Below are positions 5,232 to 5,648 of a stretch of 5,648 nucleotides of DNA, in pieces (positions within the stretch are counted from its first letter, which is position 1; each line of letters starts with the position of its first letter). The position numbers and the translations under genes are program-made. Under the pieces are notes generated by a model. The model was given only the letters and a program-made list of their open reading frames with translations, was not told the origin of the DNA and made no database searches. The DNA is from an uncultured Lachnospiraceae bacterium (GTDB taxonomy: Bacteria; Bacillota; Clostridia; Lachnospirales; Lachnospiraceae), in assembly GCA_902803015.1 (NCBI GenBank), contig CADCOL010000002.1:1-5648 (forward strand). Reading direction: 5' to 3'.

Positions 5232-5648
5232 CCGCAAATATTCTTCTTTGCAGCTTCAAGATTCTTAATGACTTTATCGCACCAGGCATCGAATTCGGGA
5301 TCTTCAACCTGGCATTCCGGATGCGAAAGAACATAATCAATTGTTCTGCGAATGCCTTCCTCAAAACGGATATTCATTGCAAGCCCCGGAACCGCACGAT
5401 GCAGTTTCGTATTGTCGAACACAACGGAATTGGACTTGTCACCGATCAAAGAACCGGTAAAATCATAATCCCCGCAGTCCGCCAGAAACGAACTTGCAAC
5501 ATAGTAAGGCTTGAATTCCACGTTCAAAACCCTTGCAATCGTTTCGTAAATCTGATTCCAGGTCAGGGTCTCTTCGTTTGTGATATGGAATGCTTCTCCG
5601 ATGGCATGGGGGTTGCCGAGAAGTCCGATAAATCCTTTCGCGAAGTCC
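5228..5648 (-). CDS. C-terminal part of an extended SDR / NAD-dependent epimerase-dehydratase family protein
   Basis: The frame is open from the window edge to a TGA at 5230-5228, giving 139 residues; the N-terminal Rossmann fold with the GxxGxxG and YxxxK motifs would lie outside the window. What remains matches the C-terminal substrate-binding part of extended short-chain dehydrogenases: DFAKGFIGLL (1-10), AIGEAFHITNEETLTWNQIY (15-34), a following helix, then GDKSNSVVFDNTKLHRAVPG (69-88) and FEEGIRRTIDYVLSH (95-109). These correspond to the region in sugar epimerases and related reductases where the protein describes the new-state node and a C-terminal helix. An in-frame TTG at 5527 is internal, since coding similarity continues upstream of it. 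The exact substrate cannot be told. There is no sign of truncation other than the window edge. Confidence 0.8.
   Translation of the reverse strand, partial: DFAKGFIGLLGNPHAIGEAFHITNEETLTWNQIYETIARVLNVEFKPYYVASSFLADCGDYDFTGSLIGDKSNSVVFDNTKLHRAVPGLAMNIRFEEGIRRTIDYVLSHPECQVEDPEFDAWCDKVIKNLEAAKKNICG

Noticed and set aside
5223..5238. Possible terminator hairpin at the end of the SDR gene (GCGG/CCGC, - strand)
   Set aside because: Four or five base pairs, partly inside the coding region, followed by GGGGCCTTTCTG rather than a T run; too weak to call.
4854..5336. 160-residue + strand reading frame crossing the flavoprotein gene and the intergenic spacer
   Set aside because: Antisense to the FAD-binding region; its Ala/Pro-rich run is the complement of the GGGAAGMMAA glycine/alanine-rich motif. 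It shows no family signature.

Overview
The window looks like chromosomal core-genome DNA from a low-to-moderate GC member of the Clostridia, most likely a motile relative of the Lachnospiraceae. This is inferred from the cmk–ispH–rpsA gene order, the four-domain S1 protein lying directly on the IspH gene, the MEP-pathway IspH, the AGGAG-type ribosome binding sites and the protein sequences. No mobile element, CRISPR array, rRNA or tRNA is visible. I did not find a novel multi-gene system; the interest lies in gene junctions and regulatory spacers.

Layout. Positions 1-216 (+ strand) hold the last 71 codons of an unrecognised gene. It converges on the rest of the window, which is entirely on the - strand, across a bidirectional hairpin terminator at 249-280. 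Reading the - strand in its own direction (high to low coordinates): the C-terminal part of an extended SDR / NAD-dependent epimerase-like protein (5648-5228, cut by the window edge); a HI0933/YhiN/BaiN-family FAD-dependent oxidoreductase (5146-3926); cytidylate kinase cmk (3867-3202); ispH (3153-2302); rpsA-like S1 protein (2321-1206); and, past a terminator, the chemotaxis methyltransferase cheR (1105-335).

Transcription as read from the sequence. A good sigma-A-type promoter (GTGACA / 18 bp / TATAAT) sits between the flavoprotein gene and cmk. A clear intrinsic terminator follows rpsA, so cmk-ispH-rpsA forms a plausible operon joining nucleotide metabolism, isoprenoid precursor synthesis and translation. 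A second, weaker promoter candidate precedes the flavoprotein gene. In both cases the -35 box contains the stop codon of the upstream gene, and an inverted repeat lies over the predicted transcription start. cheR lies beyond the rpsA terminator and would need its own promoter or readthrough.

The most notable point is the ispH/rpsA junction. The two reading frames overlap by 20 nt, and a run of seven A residues sits exactly at the rpsA start. Loss of one A would make a single IspH-S1 fusion protein, an architecture known from many Clostridia. Also notable is a 9-bp hairpin with a single-base bulge in the 48-nt cmk-ispH spacer, just upstream of an ispH start that has only a weak ribosome binding site.
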